Shown here: positions 16,673 through 25,789 of the stretch, piece after piece
Numbering within the stretch: position 1 is the stretch's first letter
How the letters are laid out: each line of letters opens with the position of its first letter
Assembly (NCBI GenBank): GCA_031423495.1
Contig: JANPFP010000129.1
Coordinates: forward strand, 20,466-84,465
DNA: 64,000 nucleotides
Source: JACPYM01 sp031423495
GTDB taxonomy: Bacteria > Acidobacteriota > Blastocatellia > RBC074
Direction: 5' to 3'
The notes under the pieces: model-generated
What the model was told of the DNA's origin: nothing
Database searches by the model: none
The model's input: the letters and a program-made list of their open reading frames with translations, nothing else
Position numbers and translations under genes: made by a program

Positions 16673-19600
16673 TTACCGCGAACTACTGCTGCTCGCCGCG
16701 CCGCCGCCTGACACCACGCGCGGCATATCCAACACCCAGCGGCGAATGATCTGATAACCGCGTTCGCTGGGCGCATAGCGGCGTCCGCCCTGATGGCCGT
16801 CTTCTTTGCCAGTTTGGACGTTGAGCGGTTTGCGCAACAGCTTGCTGCTTTCAATTTCGGCGAAGTTGATCTTTTGTTGCAGCGTCAAATAGTTCTTGAG
16901 CATCTTCGCCACCGGCCAGTAGCCGTTGCCGTTCGCACCTTCCAAATACATCGAAGGCACGCGGCCTTCGACGGCGTGGCATTTCATGCACGACATCGTA
17001 TCCATCCGTTGATCGCGGTTGAGTTCGGGCGCTACGTGATCGCTGAAGTAACGGAAGCTGGCGATGAATTGCGGCGAGAGTTGCACGTTGCCCTGCGCGT
17101 CTTTGAGCGCAGCGGCGAGCGGTTCCTGTTTGACGGCGGCTTGCAAGTCGTTCAGCCACGCCGACTGATCGGCGTATTTCAACGCATCGCGCGCCGCGCC
17201 GTCATTCAACGAACGCAGCGCCGCTTGAATCGCCGCGTCCTGCCGCAAGGCCGTAGTGTTCGCCAAACGCAAAGCTACGTTGCGCGTCATCACGGGCGTG
17301 TCGGGCTTGAGCGTTTGCAGATACAACTCAATGGCGCGCGTACGTGCGGCTTGCAAGGCGGGCGAAGGTTGCGCGCTCTTGGCTGCACCTACTTCGGGAA
17401 TCCCTTCGCTAAACGACATCACCCACGCGACGCTGGGCAGCCAGAAATGCGAGATCAACGGAGACTTGCTTGCGCCCGGCAAAAAGCGCAGCAGGTTGTC
17501 GGTATGCAAATCAGTATTCGTCGCCAGCATCACGCCCATCCGATCTGCCACATACCAATCGGCGTCAGGCAAACCCATCGGACGCACGGCGGCAGCGGCG
17601 GCTTCGAGAATTTTGTTTAGATCAGTGGCAGAAGGCTCCGCGTTGAATTTAGGAATCAGCAAGCGATAGAGCAAGTCGCGCTGTTCGTCGGTTTTGGGTA
17701 CGGCCCACTTGGCGCGCGAGAAAAGTTTCAAGACCGGTTGCGCCAGCGTTTGGCGGCGGTCGTAATCCAGCGCGCCGCGCAAAATCTGTTCGACCAGCGG
17801 TTCGACTTTTTCCTGTACGGCGGGCAGCGTCACGGCGCTGGGGTCGCTCACCGCAGCCGCCGCGATGGTGCGCAACGGTTCGGGGCCAGCCGTCGCGTAA
17901 TCAATGATCTGGTCTTGCAACTTTTGATAAGCCACGTTGGCCGAGCCTTCTAAAATCAATTGCATCTCGGCGAGGTTTGCCGCGCTGGTCTTGCTCCAAC
18001 AATGCAACGCCGCTTTGCCGAAAAGGTCGGTGCTGCCCGGTTGGATGTAACCCATCTGCCCCGGCCCGCCGTCGCCTCCGGCTGCATTATAAAAAGTCGC
18101 AGCAATGCTAATCAGTCGTCGCGCCAAACGATCTTTCGTAATGACGGGCAACGTCGCGTCGTCAAGTTTTGCTTCAAGCGCGTTAAACAGCGGCGTCAAT
18201 TCTTTATATTGATGCTCTTCGCTGGGGTTGGCCTTGTGGCCGGTCGTAACGAACAGAGCCTGGCTGTGATAACGGAAAGCGTTTTCGACCAGCGCGTTGT
18301 TCTCAGCCGCCAACAGCTTTTTCACCCACGCCTCGTTGAGTGCCGCGCGTACCGGAGGATTCCACGCCCACCATTGCCACGCCGCCTTCGCCGCCCACGC
18401 GCGCACCGCCGGATGCGCGTCGTCGTTCAAGGCTTTGTCCAATGTGCGCGATAGTTTTGCGAGGTCGAATCGCGGATTGGTCAACACTGCATCAGCGCGA
18501 ATGCCTAGCGCCTTCATCACGCTTTCGCGTGTAGCGTCATTGCCGGTTTCGTATGCAGCAATGACTGCGTCGAAACCCGTGTCATCGAGCAACGTTTGTT
18601 CCATCGCCCACGCCGCCGCATCGCGTACCATCTTGACCGGGTCGCCCATCGCGCGAATCAACGCCGCCACACCGCGTTCGTGATGAACCGCGCCCAACGC
18701 CATCACGCCCCAATAACGCACCTGCGCGCTTTGGTGCGCAGCGGCTTGCGTCATCAAATCAATCAACTTCGCGTCATCCGAATGCGACAGCGCGCGTATG
18801 CGCGCAATCGTTTGCGGCAAGGTTTCATTCGCACGCGGCGTAAACATCGCGCGCGTCGGTTTGATTACCGTTTGCGGATACAACCGCGAGAGCGCGTGCA
18901 TCGCATACGACGTAGTCACAAAGCCCGTCAGCGCGTTTTTGTTCCAGCGTCCATAAGGGTCTTGTTGTTTGAGCAACGCCTTGACGCCGCGCCCCACCGT
19001 CGCGTCGCGGTCGTCGTAACCCAACGATTGCAAAGCGATCAACGCCAACGCCGTCGGCGCGGGGTCGTATTCACCATTCGTCTTCCACTTCTCGCCAGCT
19101 TCACCATTCATTGGCTTACCCGGATCGAAGCCCCACGAACCGTCCACATTTTGAATCGCACGCAAACGCGCTTCGTCTTTTTTCAACGTCTCTTGAATGC
19201 GCGGCATCAACGCAGCCGCTTCGTCAGCGGTCTTGAGTTTGTAAACGGGAAAGACTGCGGGCGGCGGCTCTACGCGCTGACCGTCTTCACGCGGCGTAGG
19301 CACGGGATAAGGCGTAGGTTGCGGCGGCAAAGTCGCATACGCCTGCCGCGCGCGTGCGTTGTGCGCCGCGTAATCTTGCGGAAAGTAACGTTTGAAAAAT
19401 TCGATGCGGTGCGAAAGGTCGTCGCTATAACGCGGCACGACACCCAACATCTTGTCAGCTTTTTCTTCCAACGCGGCGAGATAACGCGGATGCGAAGTGC
19501 GATCCCAGGCTGTGCGCAAAATCTCTCCGGCGTAACTGTAAACAACCGATTGCCCGACATTCGATCCCGGCCCAGCGGCGTTGATGCCCGAAGGGTCGGC

Positions 19601-21088
19601 GGTTTGCAAGACGTGATTGGCCGCGCGAATCGCCTGCATCGAATGCAACTTGCGCGCAGGCACGGCACGTTCGGCAGTGCATACGTTATGCCCGGCGACG
19701 CGCGTACCGGCGGGGCCGTCGCCTACGTCAAGCGGCGTGAGGCTCGTGTTGTTCGCGGCCTCTTTCAAATAATTCGTAGGCCGCAACGACTCATACATCA
19801 CGTTGATGAGACGGCGAAAGCTCTGAATGTTTTCGGGCTTGTAACCTTGCGTGATGGGAACCGCCGTGCCCCACACGCCCGATTGCGTGTGGCAACTCAT
19901 GCAATGCGTACCCATCAAATTGCCCGTCTCGCGGATGCGCCGCTCAACGCTCGCACCGCGCGGGCGATTGGTCAGCCACGAATCCACTTGACCGAGGTGG
20001 TCATACATCGCCTGCCGCACCGCCATTCGCGGGTCGTCATAAGGCGCAGGCTTGAGCAACCGCAATTCGAGTTCGTAACCCGGCGCGTTGGCTTCGGCGC
20101 GCAAGAAATAAACGCCGCCGGGTTTGACGATACGATCAATCGCGGCGCGATGCGGTTCGTTCTGTTGATGCGTACGTTCGTTCTCGTTGCGGCCTTCGGT
20201 GTATTCGATCAAGTTGCCGCTCGCGTCGCGCGTATAACAGCGCACCTGCGCCGCCAGCGTATGATCGGCAATCGCCAGATAAGCCGTCAGCAAACGGGCT
20301 TCTGCGCCTGCGTACTTAAATGTGAACCAATCATCGCCCGACTTGCCGACCTTGCCGTTGTCGAAATACTCGATGTCGTCCGCGCCGCCATTGACGCGCG
20401 CGACTTGAATATTCGCTTCGTCAGCAAAGCTAATCGCCTGTGCCTGCTCCGGCGTATCGTTCGGCTCGGTCTCGATGAACGTGCCTTGATGTTCGATTTG
20501 TTTAACTGGCGTGAGATTGATGTTGAGAGGTACGACTTTGCCCGCAGGCCACGGCGTCACGCGCGGGAAACTGACGGCTTGCGGCGCGCTGCCTTCTTCG
20601 CGCCAACGCGCGCCTTCAAACACGGTGGCTTCGTCAGTGACGGGAGCAATCTCTAAAGCATAAACGCCGCTGACCGGCGCGCGATAGGCCGTGTAAACAT
20701 CGGCGTCCAAAGCGTGCAACACCTTGCGCCAATCCGCCGTCGGCGCGCTGTAAATGCCAAACGCCTCGGCCTTGCGTCCACTGACTGGCGGCAATGCTTC
20801 TTTGCTTTCGATGAGACGCCATTGCACGGCTACGCGACCGTGCGCGGGCAGCGCAGAAGGCTGCGGCAGACTGACCGATACGTCGAAGGTTTCACCGCGC
20901 TGCAAGGTGAAACGCTTTTCCCAACGCGCGGAAAATTGCGTCGTCAGGCGGAAAGGCGCGAATCCGGTGGTGGCGGATTGGCGTTGTTGGCTGGCTTCGC
21001 TGTGATGGAACCAGAGCAAAGCAAAGCCGACGAACAAACACACGATGAACGACAAAATTCTTTTGCGTTGATTTGAAAGATTGCTCAT
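16673..21088 (-). CDS. Giant secreted cytochrome c protein with cyclase-like and HEAT-repeat domains
   Basis: 1471 residues with an N-terminal signal or anchor (about 11-27). A beta-rich region follows, including a PPC-like motif (GKSGDDWFTFKY, about 247-258). A first haem site CMSCH is at 396-400. Next is an alpha-helical segment with the squalene-cyclase/prenyltransferase-like phrase QNVDGSWGF at 646-654 and repeats such as DPYGRWN. A HEAT-like region (about 770-960, VRYWGVMALGAVHHERGVAA) leads to a second haem site CMKCH at 1367-1371, and a Ser-rich tail closes the protein. It is presumably periplasmic and takes part in electron transfer, but the substrate is unknown. A long ORF on the opposite strand (18596-20656) is a shadow. 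Confidence 0.85.
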   Translation of the reverse strand: MSNLSNQRKRILSFIVCLFVGFALLWFHHSEASQQRQSATTGFAPFRLTTQFSARWEKRFTLQRGETFDVSVSLPQPSALPAHGRVAVQWRLIESKEALPPVSGRKAEAFGIYSAPTADWRKVLHALDADVYTAYRAPVSGVYALEIAPVTDEATVFEGARWREEGSAPQAVSFPRVTPWPAGKVVPLNINLTPVKQIEHQGTFIETEPNDTPEQAQAISFADEANIQVARVNGGADDIEYFDNGKVGKSGDDWFTFKYAGAEARLLTAYLAIADHTLAAQVRCYTRDASGNLIEYTEGRNENERTHQQNEPHRAAIDRIVKPGGVYFLRAEANAPGYELELRLLKPAPYDDPRMAVRQAMYDHLGQVDSWLTNRPRGASVERRIRETGNLMGTHCMSCHTQSGVWGTAVPITQGYKPENIQSFRRLINVMYESLRPTNYLKEAANNTSLTPLDVGDGPAGTRVAGHNVCTAERAVPARKLHSMQAIRAANHVLQTADPSGINAAGPGSNVGQSVVYSYAGEILRTAWDRTSHPRYLAALEEKADKMLGVVPRYSDDLSHRIEFFKRYFPQDYAAHNARARQAYATLPPQPTPYPVPTPREDGQRVEPPPAVFPVYKLKTADEAAALMPRIQETLKKDEARLRAIQNVDGSWGFDPGKPMNGEAGEKWKTNGEYDPAPTALALIALQSLGYDDRDATVGRGVKALLKQQDPYGRWNKNALTGFVTTSYAMHALSRLYPQTVIKPTRAMFTPRANETLPQTIARIRALSHSDDAKLIDLMTQAAAHQSAQVRYWGVMALGAVHHERGVAALIRAMGDPVKMVRDAAAWAMEQTLLDDTGFDAVIAAYETGNDATRESVMKALGIRADAVLTNPRFDLAKLSRTLDKALNDDAHPAVRAWAAKAAWQWWAWNPPVRAALNEAWVKKLLAAENNALVENAFRYHSQALFVTTGHKANPSEEHQYKELTPLFNALEAKLDDATLPVITKDRLARRLISIAATFYNAAGGDGGPGQMGYIQPGSTDLFGKAALHCWSKTSAANLAEMQLILEGSANVAYQKLQDQIIDYATAGPEPLRTIAAAAVSDPSAVTLPAVQEKVEPLVEQILRGALDYDRRQTLAQPVLKLFSRAKWAVPKTDEQRDLLYRLLIPKFNAEPSATDLNKILEAAAAAVRPMGLPDADWYVADRMGVMLATNTDLHTDNLLRFLPGASKSPLISHFWLPSVAWVMSFSEGIPEVGAAKSAQPSPALQAARTRAIELYLQTLKPDTPVMTRNVALRLANTTALRQDAAIQAALRSLNDGAARDALKYADQSAWLNDLQAAVKQEPLAAALKDAQGNVQLSPQFIASFRYFSDHVAPELNRDQRMDTMSCMKCHAVEGRVPSMYLEGANGNGYWPVAKMLKNYLTLQQKINFAEIESSKLLRKPLNVQTGKEDGHQGGRRYAPSERGYQIIRRWVLDMPRVVSGGGAASSSSSR

Positions 21089-21111
21089 TGAGCGCCTCCT
21101 GAAATTGTGCG

Positions 21112-21721
21112 TTAGCGTTTCATGCCCAAACGGCGGGCGATGTCTGCATTGACGGGATAGGTTTTTTCTTTCGGCAAAAACCGCTTGGCCTTTTCTGCTT
21201 CGCCTCGTTTGATAAGGTCATACATCTTGCGCGCGACCGCCGTGTAATCCTTGATTTCAACCGTCCATTCGTTGACGAATTTTTCAATGAGGTGACGGCT
21301 CAATCCGACTTGAATGCTGCCGTAATCAAGACTGGCTCCGCGCAACGAACGTTCAGGGTCCCATTGCACCTGCACCAAAGCGTTGGCGAATTGTTGTTGC
21401 CAGTCGGCGTGATCTCGGTAAGCGCCTTTGTCAGGCGAGGTCAAGACGGCGTGACATAAGGCTTCTTCCCAACCCTGTCGCGTAATTCGCACTGCGAGGA
21501 TGTGTTCCTGACCAGCTTTATGCCCCCAATTGCTGCGCTCCATCAACCACAGAAACGACGGCTTGATCCAGGTCATTCGTTGCAAAGAAAACGGAGCGAC
21601 AAAGCGTTGCGCCTTGAGGGCTGGCTCGACGATTTCACGTTTGTACGCCTGATAAACAATGATCGAGGCCGCGTCGTAGTCTGCTCGAATTTCTCTATCG
21701 TTAGAAATGATGCCCCCTCAT
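21112..21721 (-). CDS. DUF4291 family protein, frameshifted near its start
   Basis: The conserved core RMTWIKPSFLWLMERSNWG followed by GQEHILAVRITRQGW is diagnostic of DUF4291. The frame that carries it continues upstream with family-like sequence (ADYDAASIIVYQAYKREI) but has no ATG, GTG or TTG before the stop at about 21720. An ATG at 21721 would give MRGIISNDREIRADYD if the five-G run (21713-21717 on the plus strand as C5) had four. So there is a +1 frameshift three codons into the gene: sequencing error, phase-variable tract or decay. Otherwise translation would start at TTG 21585 and lose the N-terminus. Function of the family is unknown. Confidence 0.75.
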
Positions 21722-21722
21722 A

Positions 21723-21754
21723 CTCGACTTTATCCAATTTAGGATAAAGTCGAG
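21723..21754. repeat. 13-bp perfect hairpin before the DUF4291 start
   Basis: CTCGACTTTATCC and its complement enclose a 6-base loop. On the DUF4291 strand the hairpin ends just before TATGAGGGGG, so it abuts the start codon and any GAGGG ribosome site. It may regulate translation or serve as an operator. Confidence 0.6.
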
Positions 21755-21850
21755 CCATTACGGCCTCAGATAATTTTTAGTAGATGACGACCTTTAACAC
21801 GATGCGCGTGCGAAAACAGAAACACCTGACCAGTAATTGGCCTTATTTTT

Positions 21851-22147
21851 TCAAGTTTTTTTCGGTTTGCTTGAGCGCGGTGCGGGTGGCAAGGCCGGAC
21901 GTTCTTTTGGTTTGGTGAGTTGCTGAATTTCAAGGCGCAACTTTTCGATTTCCTGCGCTTGGCGAAGGCCTTCTTCGCGCCACTCGTCGCGTTCGGTTTG
22001 GTGTTCGAGTTGAATGGCGAGATATTGCACTTGCTTCATCAACTCAAGGTTTTGACGTTCAAGTGTGTCAATTTTTTTATCGTGACGGGCTAACCTGTCA
22101 TTAACGGTGAAGATTAGTGATAGCAGCCGAACGATATAGTTCCACAT
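21851..22147 (-). CDS. Small coiled-coil protein
   Basis: 98 residues, family not recognised. A short hydrophobic N-terminus (MWNYIVRLLSLIFTVNDRL) is followed by a long heptad-type coiled coil (about 22-76) and a Pro/Lys-rich tail. GGAG lies about 10 bases upstream of the ATG. It overlaps the preceding gene by 47 bases in another frame, which implies coupled translation. It could be a small membrane-associated scaffold. AT-richer than the neighbouring genes. Confidence 0.6.
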   Translation of the reverse strand: MWNYIVRLLSLIFTVNDRLARHDKKIDTLERQNLELMKQVQYLAIQLEHQTERDEWREEGLRQAQEIEKLRLEIQQLTKPKERPALPPAPRSSKPKKT

Positions 22148-22331
22148 TGTTCAAACTCCGTTTGGTAGCAGCGAGCAGTTCTTCGAATTCAGCGCTCATT
22201 TGAGCAAATTGTGCATCCCGCTCAAGTGACTCAGCCTCGGTTTTCTCTACTTGTGCGACCAACCGTGCCAATTCGTCTGAGAACTTCGTGGCTTCTTCTT
22301 GAGGGATCTCAATCGTGATTGTTTTTTCCAT
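22101..22331 (-). CDS. Small acidic coiled-coil protein
   Basis: 76 residues, not recognised. It begins MEKTITIEIPQEEATKFSDE, an opening also seen in AbrB- or RHH-like antitoxins, then forms a helical, Glu-rich stretch. AGAGAGG lies 6 bases before the ATG. Its end overlaps the next gene by 47 bases. The pair could be a toxin-antitoxin-like or structural two-gene unit, but nothing decisive is seen. Confidence 0.55.
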   Translation of the reverse strand: MEKTITIEIPQEEATKFSDELARLVAQVEKTEAESLERDAQFAQMSAEFEELLAATKRSLNNVELYRSAAITNLHR

Positions 22332-22376
22332 AAGTACCTCTCTTTCCGCATGGCATTGTATGCCGTTTGACTTTTG

Positions 22377-23465
22377 CTAGCCAAGTTCATTCGCACTCGG
22401 CCAACCTGGAATTCCTTTCGCAGCCTTTACTGCACGAACCACCGCTTGCGCCATCGCTTCTGCCGCCAACGCGCCAATCAACGTCACGTTGCCCGCCTGC
22501 CCCGACTTGCCTGTCGCCAGCGCAAACAGCGTGTCGCCGTCATACATCGTGTGGCTCGGATTGATCGTACGTGCCAAGCCGTCGTGCGCCATTTGCGCGA
22601 CTTTGCGGCATTGAGCTTTGTCGAGTTGCGCGTCGGTGGCGACGACGCCGATGGTGGTCGCCGTGCCGCCGAGCAATGACGTCAGCGGTTCACCGCGCAG
22701 AATGGCATTCATCGTACCCATAATTTTTTTGCCGTCCGCCGTACGCGCGCCCGCGATCAATTTGCCGGTAGCAGGATCGTTGACATCGCCCATCGCGTTG
22801 ACGGCGACGATGGCTCCGACGGTGACGGACTTGCCCGTCTTGCCGTCAGTCACCTTGACCGAAGCCGTGCCGAGGCCGCCTTTCATTGCGCGATTGCCGC
22901 CCAACAATTTGCCTACGGTTGCCCCCGCGCCTGCGCCAACGTTGCCCTCTTCGGGCGTTTTAGTAGAAGCCGCTTCACTAGCTTTGTAACCCGCCGCCGC
23001 ATCGGGGCGAATCTTGGCATCGCCAACCGGCAGATCGAACAAAATCGCCGCTGGCACGATAGGTACAAGTGCGACACCGGTCGGATAGCCGAAGCCATGT
23101 TCTTCAAGCCAACGTACGACGCCTGTCGCCGCGTCGAGTCCGAAAGCGGAACCGCCCGCGAGCATGATCGCGTGAACCTGTTGCACCAGGTTTTGCGGAT
23201 CGAGCAAATCGGTTTCGCGCGTACCCGGCGCCGCGCCGCGTACGTCAACCCCAGCGGTCGCGCCGTTTTCGGTGAGGATGACTGTGACGCCAGTGGGACG
23301 GCGAGTGTCAGTGAAATGCCCGACCTTAATGCCCGCGACATCGGTGATGGCAGAGCGCGCAGCAGATGGTTCGACGTTCAGCAAAGTGGTTGCCCCGGTT
23401 GTTATGGTTGCGAGAGTGCCGCGCAATACGTCGCGGCGCGATGGATGATTTAACGGATGATTCAT
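22377..23465 (-). CDS. P1 (S58) family aminopeptidase, DmpA-like
   Basis: 362 residues. The N-terminus SRRDVLRGTLATITTGATTL looks like a twin-arginine signal, so the protein is probably exported folded. Family hallmarks are GIKVGHFTD, TGVTVIL, the glycine-rich GGSAFGLDAATGVVRWL and NVGAGAGATVGKL followed by KGGLGTASVKV, where the autoprocessing site of these Ntn-like hydrolases lies. These enzymes self-cleave into two chains and remove N-terminal residues from peptides or amides, often D-amino acid or beta-peptide substrates. Specificity cannot be read here. Confidence 0.9.
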   Translation of the reverse strand: MNHPLNHPSRRDVLRGTLATITTGATTLLNVEPSAARSAITDVAGIKVGHFTDTRRPTGVTVILTENGATAGVDVRGAAPGTRETDLLDPQNLVQQVHAIMLAGGSAFGLDAATGVVRWLEEHGFGYPTGVALVPIVPAAILFDLPVGDAKIRPDAAAGYKASEAASTKTPEEGNVGAGAGATVGKLLGGNRAMKGGLGTASVKVTDGKTGKSVTVGAIVAVNAMGDVNDPATGKLIAGARTADGKKIMGTMNAILRGEPLTSLLGGTATTIGVVATDAQLDKAQCRKVAQMAHDGLARTINPSHTMYDGDTLFALATGKSGQAGNVTLIGALAAEAMAQAVVRAVKAAKGIPGWPSANELG

Positions 23466-23484
23466 AGGTGTTGCACCCAGTTCT

Positions 23485-24966
23485 TTATTTACTTTTCTTC
23501 CCGCGCCCTTTGCTTGCCGCCGCCGCTTTCGTTTTCATCACTTGCGGTTGAATCGGTTCGACGCCCGCTGCTGCGCGCAGTTCATAAAACGATTCGTATA
23601 AACATTCGCGCAGGTTTTCGACATCGGGCATCGCTTGCGTATCCGCCGTGAGGCCGAAAAACAGGTGCTGGTCGTAACTCATAATCGCGCAGTTGCAACC
23701 CAAGCCCCAGCCGACCGGCACGTATGGATAATAAGCCGTCATCTGCTTGCCCATCGCGTACATCGGCACTTGCGGCCCCGGCACGTTAGTCGCCACCATG
23801 TTAAACACCGGCGGGATATTCGCCGTCGAGAGCGCGCCCATCAGCGCGTGCATTGGCGCTGGCAGAACACCCATCAGTGCCGAAAACAGATTCAGCCCCT
23901 CAGCAACGCGACCGGCTTTCAACGTGCCGGTTTTTTGATTGACGAAGGCAAACCGTTCGCGCGGGTCTTGAATGTCGAGTGGAATTTCGACCGGCAGCAC
24001 CGAAACCAGATTGCCCAGCGCGCCGTGTTGATTGCTTTGGCGCAAGCTGACCGGAACCATTACGCGCAGGTTGCGTCCGGCGACGGTGTGGCTGTGGCCT
24101 GCGGCGTAACGCGCCACCGCGCCTGAGAGCGCCGTGAGGACTACGTCATTGACCGTGCCGCCCAACGCGCCGCGCATGGCTCTCGCTTCGGCAAACGAAA
24201 ACGTATTCCACACCAGCCGCTTCGCGCCCGACACTGCCGCGTTGAACGGCAACCGCGACACGGGCTTCATCATCGCAGGCCATTCGCTATTCATTTTTTG
24301 CATCGAGGCGCGTGTCGTTTCATTGGTCAGCGCCTGCGTCAAATTGAGCAAGCCGTTTTGAAATTCTGTCCAACGGTTCATGCCTTCCTGCATTCCACCC
24401 AGCAGCGAATCGAACAACCGCCGCGTGGGGTCAGGTTGCGGCGGGCGAGGTGCGGCTTCAGGTTTAGGCGGCAACGGCGCGGGCTTGGGCGAAAAGTCGA
24501 GAATGATTTTGAGCAGGTCTACGCCGGACATACCGTCCACCATGCAATGATGCACGCGCGCGACCATCGCGCTCTTGCCGCCTTCTAAACCGTAAACCCA
24601 ATAAATATCCCACAGCGGTTTGCTGCGCTCCATCATCGGCGTGAAGAGTTCGCCAGCGAGTTCGATCAACTGTGCTTCGCTGCCCGGCGCATCGAGTTGC
24701 ACCTCAAAAATATGCTTGCGCAAATCGAAGTTCGGGTCGGGCTCCCACGTCGGATGACCGAGATTGAACGGATCGTTGACGACGATCTGCTGATAGCGCG
24801 GCACCAGATGCATCTTCGCATCCATCATCGCCACGAATTCCTCGAACGGAATCTCGCCGTCAAAGACACTCACGCTGCCGATGTGCATCGTCGCTTCCTT
24901 CTTTTCAAAATAAAGAAAGCTCGAATCCATCGAAGTCAGGCGGTTGTTAAGCGTTGGGGTAGTCAT
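23485..24966 (-). CDS. WS/DGAT wax ester synthase / diacylglycerol acyltransferase
   Basis: 493 residues. The active-site motif HHCMVDG (HHxxxDG) is at 139-145. The N-terminal LTSMDSSFLYFEKKEATMHIG and the later GALGNLVSVLPVEIP and ATNVPGPQVPMY segments match both halves of the WES_acyltransf/WS_DGAT_C family. It esterifies fatty acyl-CoA to an alcohol or diacylglycerol, giving storage lipid at the membrane. The C-terminal KTKAAAASKGRGKKSK is a basic tail. With the phasin/PhaR pair at 29.8-31.3 kb it suggests that carbon storage is important in this organism. Confidence 0.92.
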   Translation of the reverse strand: MTTPTLNNRLTSMDSSFLYFEKKEATMHIGSVSVFDGEIPFEEFVAMMDAKMHLVPRYQQIVVNDPFNLGHPTWEPDPNFDLRKHIFEVQLDAPGSEAQLIELAGELFTPMMERSKPLWDIYWVYGLEGGKSAMVARVHHCMVDGMSGVDLLKIILDFSPKPAPLPPKPEAAPRPPQPDPTRRLFDSLLGGMQEGMNRWTEFQNGLLNLTQALTNETTRASMQKMNSEWPAMMKPVSRLPFNAAVSGAKRLVWNTFSFAEARAMRGALGGTVNDVVLTALSGAVARYAAGHSHTVAGRNLRVMVPVSLRQSNQHGALGNLVSVLPVEIPLDIQDPRERFAFVNQKTGTLKAGRVAEGLNLFSALMGVLPAPMHALMGALSTANIPPVFNMVATNVPGPQVPMYAMGKQMTAYYPYVPVGWGLGCNCAIMSYDQHLFFGLTADTQAMPDVENLRECLYESFYELRAAAGVEPIQPQVMKTKAAAASKGRGKKSK

Positions 24967-24983
24967 AAGTGATCTTTCAGGGA

Positions 24984-25475
24984 TTATTTTTCAGTAACCG
25001 CGTTCTGAGCGCGTCGGCCTTCAACCAGCAACCGCTTCAGCTTTTCCTGAAGCTCTAAAGGAAAGTCGTATGGCCTCCATTGCTCCTTGTAACCAGCCAA
25101 ACCATGTTGCGCCAGCAGCTGCTGCATAGTGGAAAGTACCTCCCCCGCAAAAGTTCTCAAGCGGCATTTCGCCTCGAACTCAAGGCGTCCTTTTTCATCT
25201 GGCGCATAGCTATACAAATCATCGAACCAAAGAATGCGCACCAAAATGTTCTGCTCATCAACACGCTGAAATCGCCAGCGGTATTCGCCCGGTTCTTCTT
25301 CAAAAGAAGCTGTGGCTTCCGCTTGCCCTTGCAGCAAATCCACTACGCTTTGCAACAAATCCGCAAGCGCGTCGCTCAAGTACGAAGCAGTGGCCACAAT
25401 CACTTGCCCATCAATTTGCAAAGTACATTCAGCCCAGCCCGAACCTATCAACTTGTAATTCACAACCACGCTCAT
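24984..25475 (-). CDS. Hypothetical protein
   Basis: 163 residues, no family recognised. The sequence alternates beta strands (WAECTLQIDGQVIVATASYL) with helices and has no signal peptide or membrane segment. It is more AT-rich than surrounding genes, perhaps an acquired gene. It ends 17 bases before the WS/DGAT gene on the same strand, so co-transcription is possible. Confidence 0.6.
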   Translation of the reverse strand: MSVVVNYKLIGSGWAECTLQIDGQVIVATASYLSDALADLLQSVVDLLQGQAEATASFEEEPGEYRWRFQRVDEQNILVRILWFDDLYSYAPDEKGRLEFEAKCRLRTFAGEVLSTMQQLLAQHGLAGYKEQWRPYDFPLELQEKLKRLLVEGRRAQNAVTEK

Positions 25476-25514
25476 CTTTATGCCGCGCCCGTTAAGAATG
25501 ATTTTTTCTGGCCT

Positions 25515-25778
25515 TTATCCGAGCAGCTTGCTCGCTTCGGCGGAATTGCGCACCGGAATAATCTCAAACTCAACCAAGTCCTGCCACGCGTTCGTCCATT
25601 CATCAAACAGCGCCGGGTCATCCGCACACATCACTTGAAAGCAGGTCGTGTAATCAAGATCAACCCAGCTTGAAATATAGTCCAACCCCTTAGGCAGCAT
25701 TCGTCCACGTTCGCGGGCGCGTTGATAAATCGCTGGCGCGGCGCCCGGTTTGAACTTTTCGATCACCATAAAAAGCAT
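25515..25778 (-). CDS. DUF3303 family protein
   Basis: 87 residues when started at the ATG at 25778, which has GAGGAC 7 bases upstream; the longer frame (to 25805) overlaps the P450 gene. MLFMVIEKFKPGAAPAIYQR opens the ferredoxin-like small domain called DUF3303, and LDYISSWVDLDYTTCFQVMCADD is its conserved centre. Dimeric alpha-beta barrel proteins of this kind often bind or modify small aromatics, but the function is unknown. It follows the P450-reductase gene directly. Confidence 0.8.
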   Translation of the reverse strand: MLFMVIEKFKPGAAPAIYQRARERGRMLPKGLDYISSWVDLDYTTCFQVMCADDPALFDEWTNAWQDLVEFEIIPVRNSAEASKLLG

Positions 25779-25789
25779 CGCGCACGTCC

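Noticed and set aside
18596..20656. A 686-codon open frame on the plus strand opposite the giant cytochrome gene
   Set aside because: Arg/His-rich translation without motifs; the opposite frame encodes haem sites and known folds. It is a GC-rich shadow.
21573..21758. A 62-codon ATG frame overlapping the DUF4291 start
   Set aside because: Wrong frame for the family; its existence reflects the G5-run shift and the hairpin sequence.
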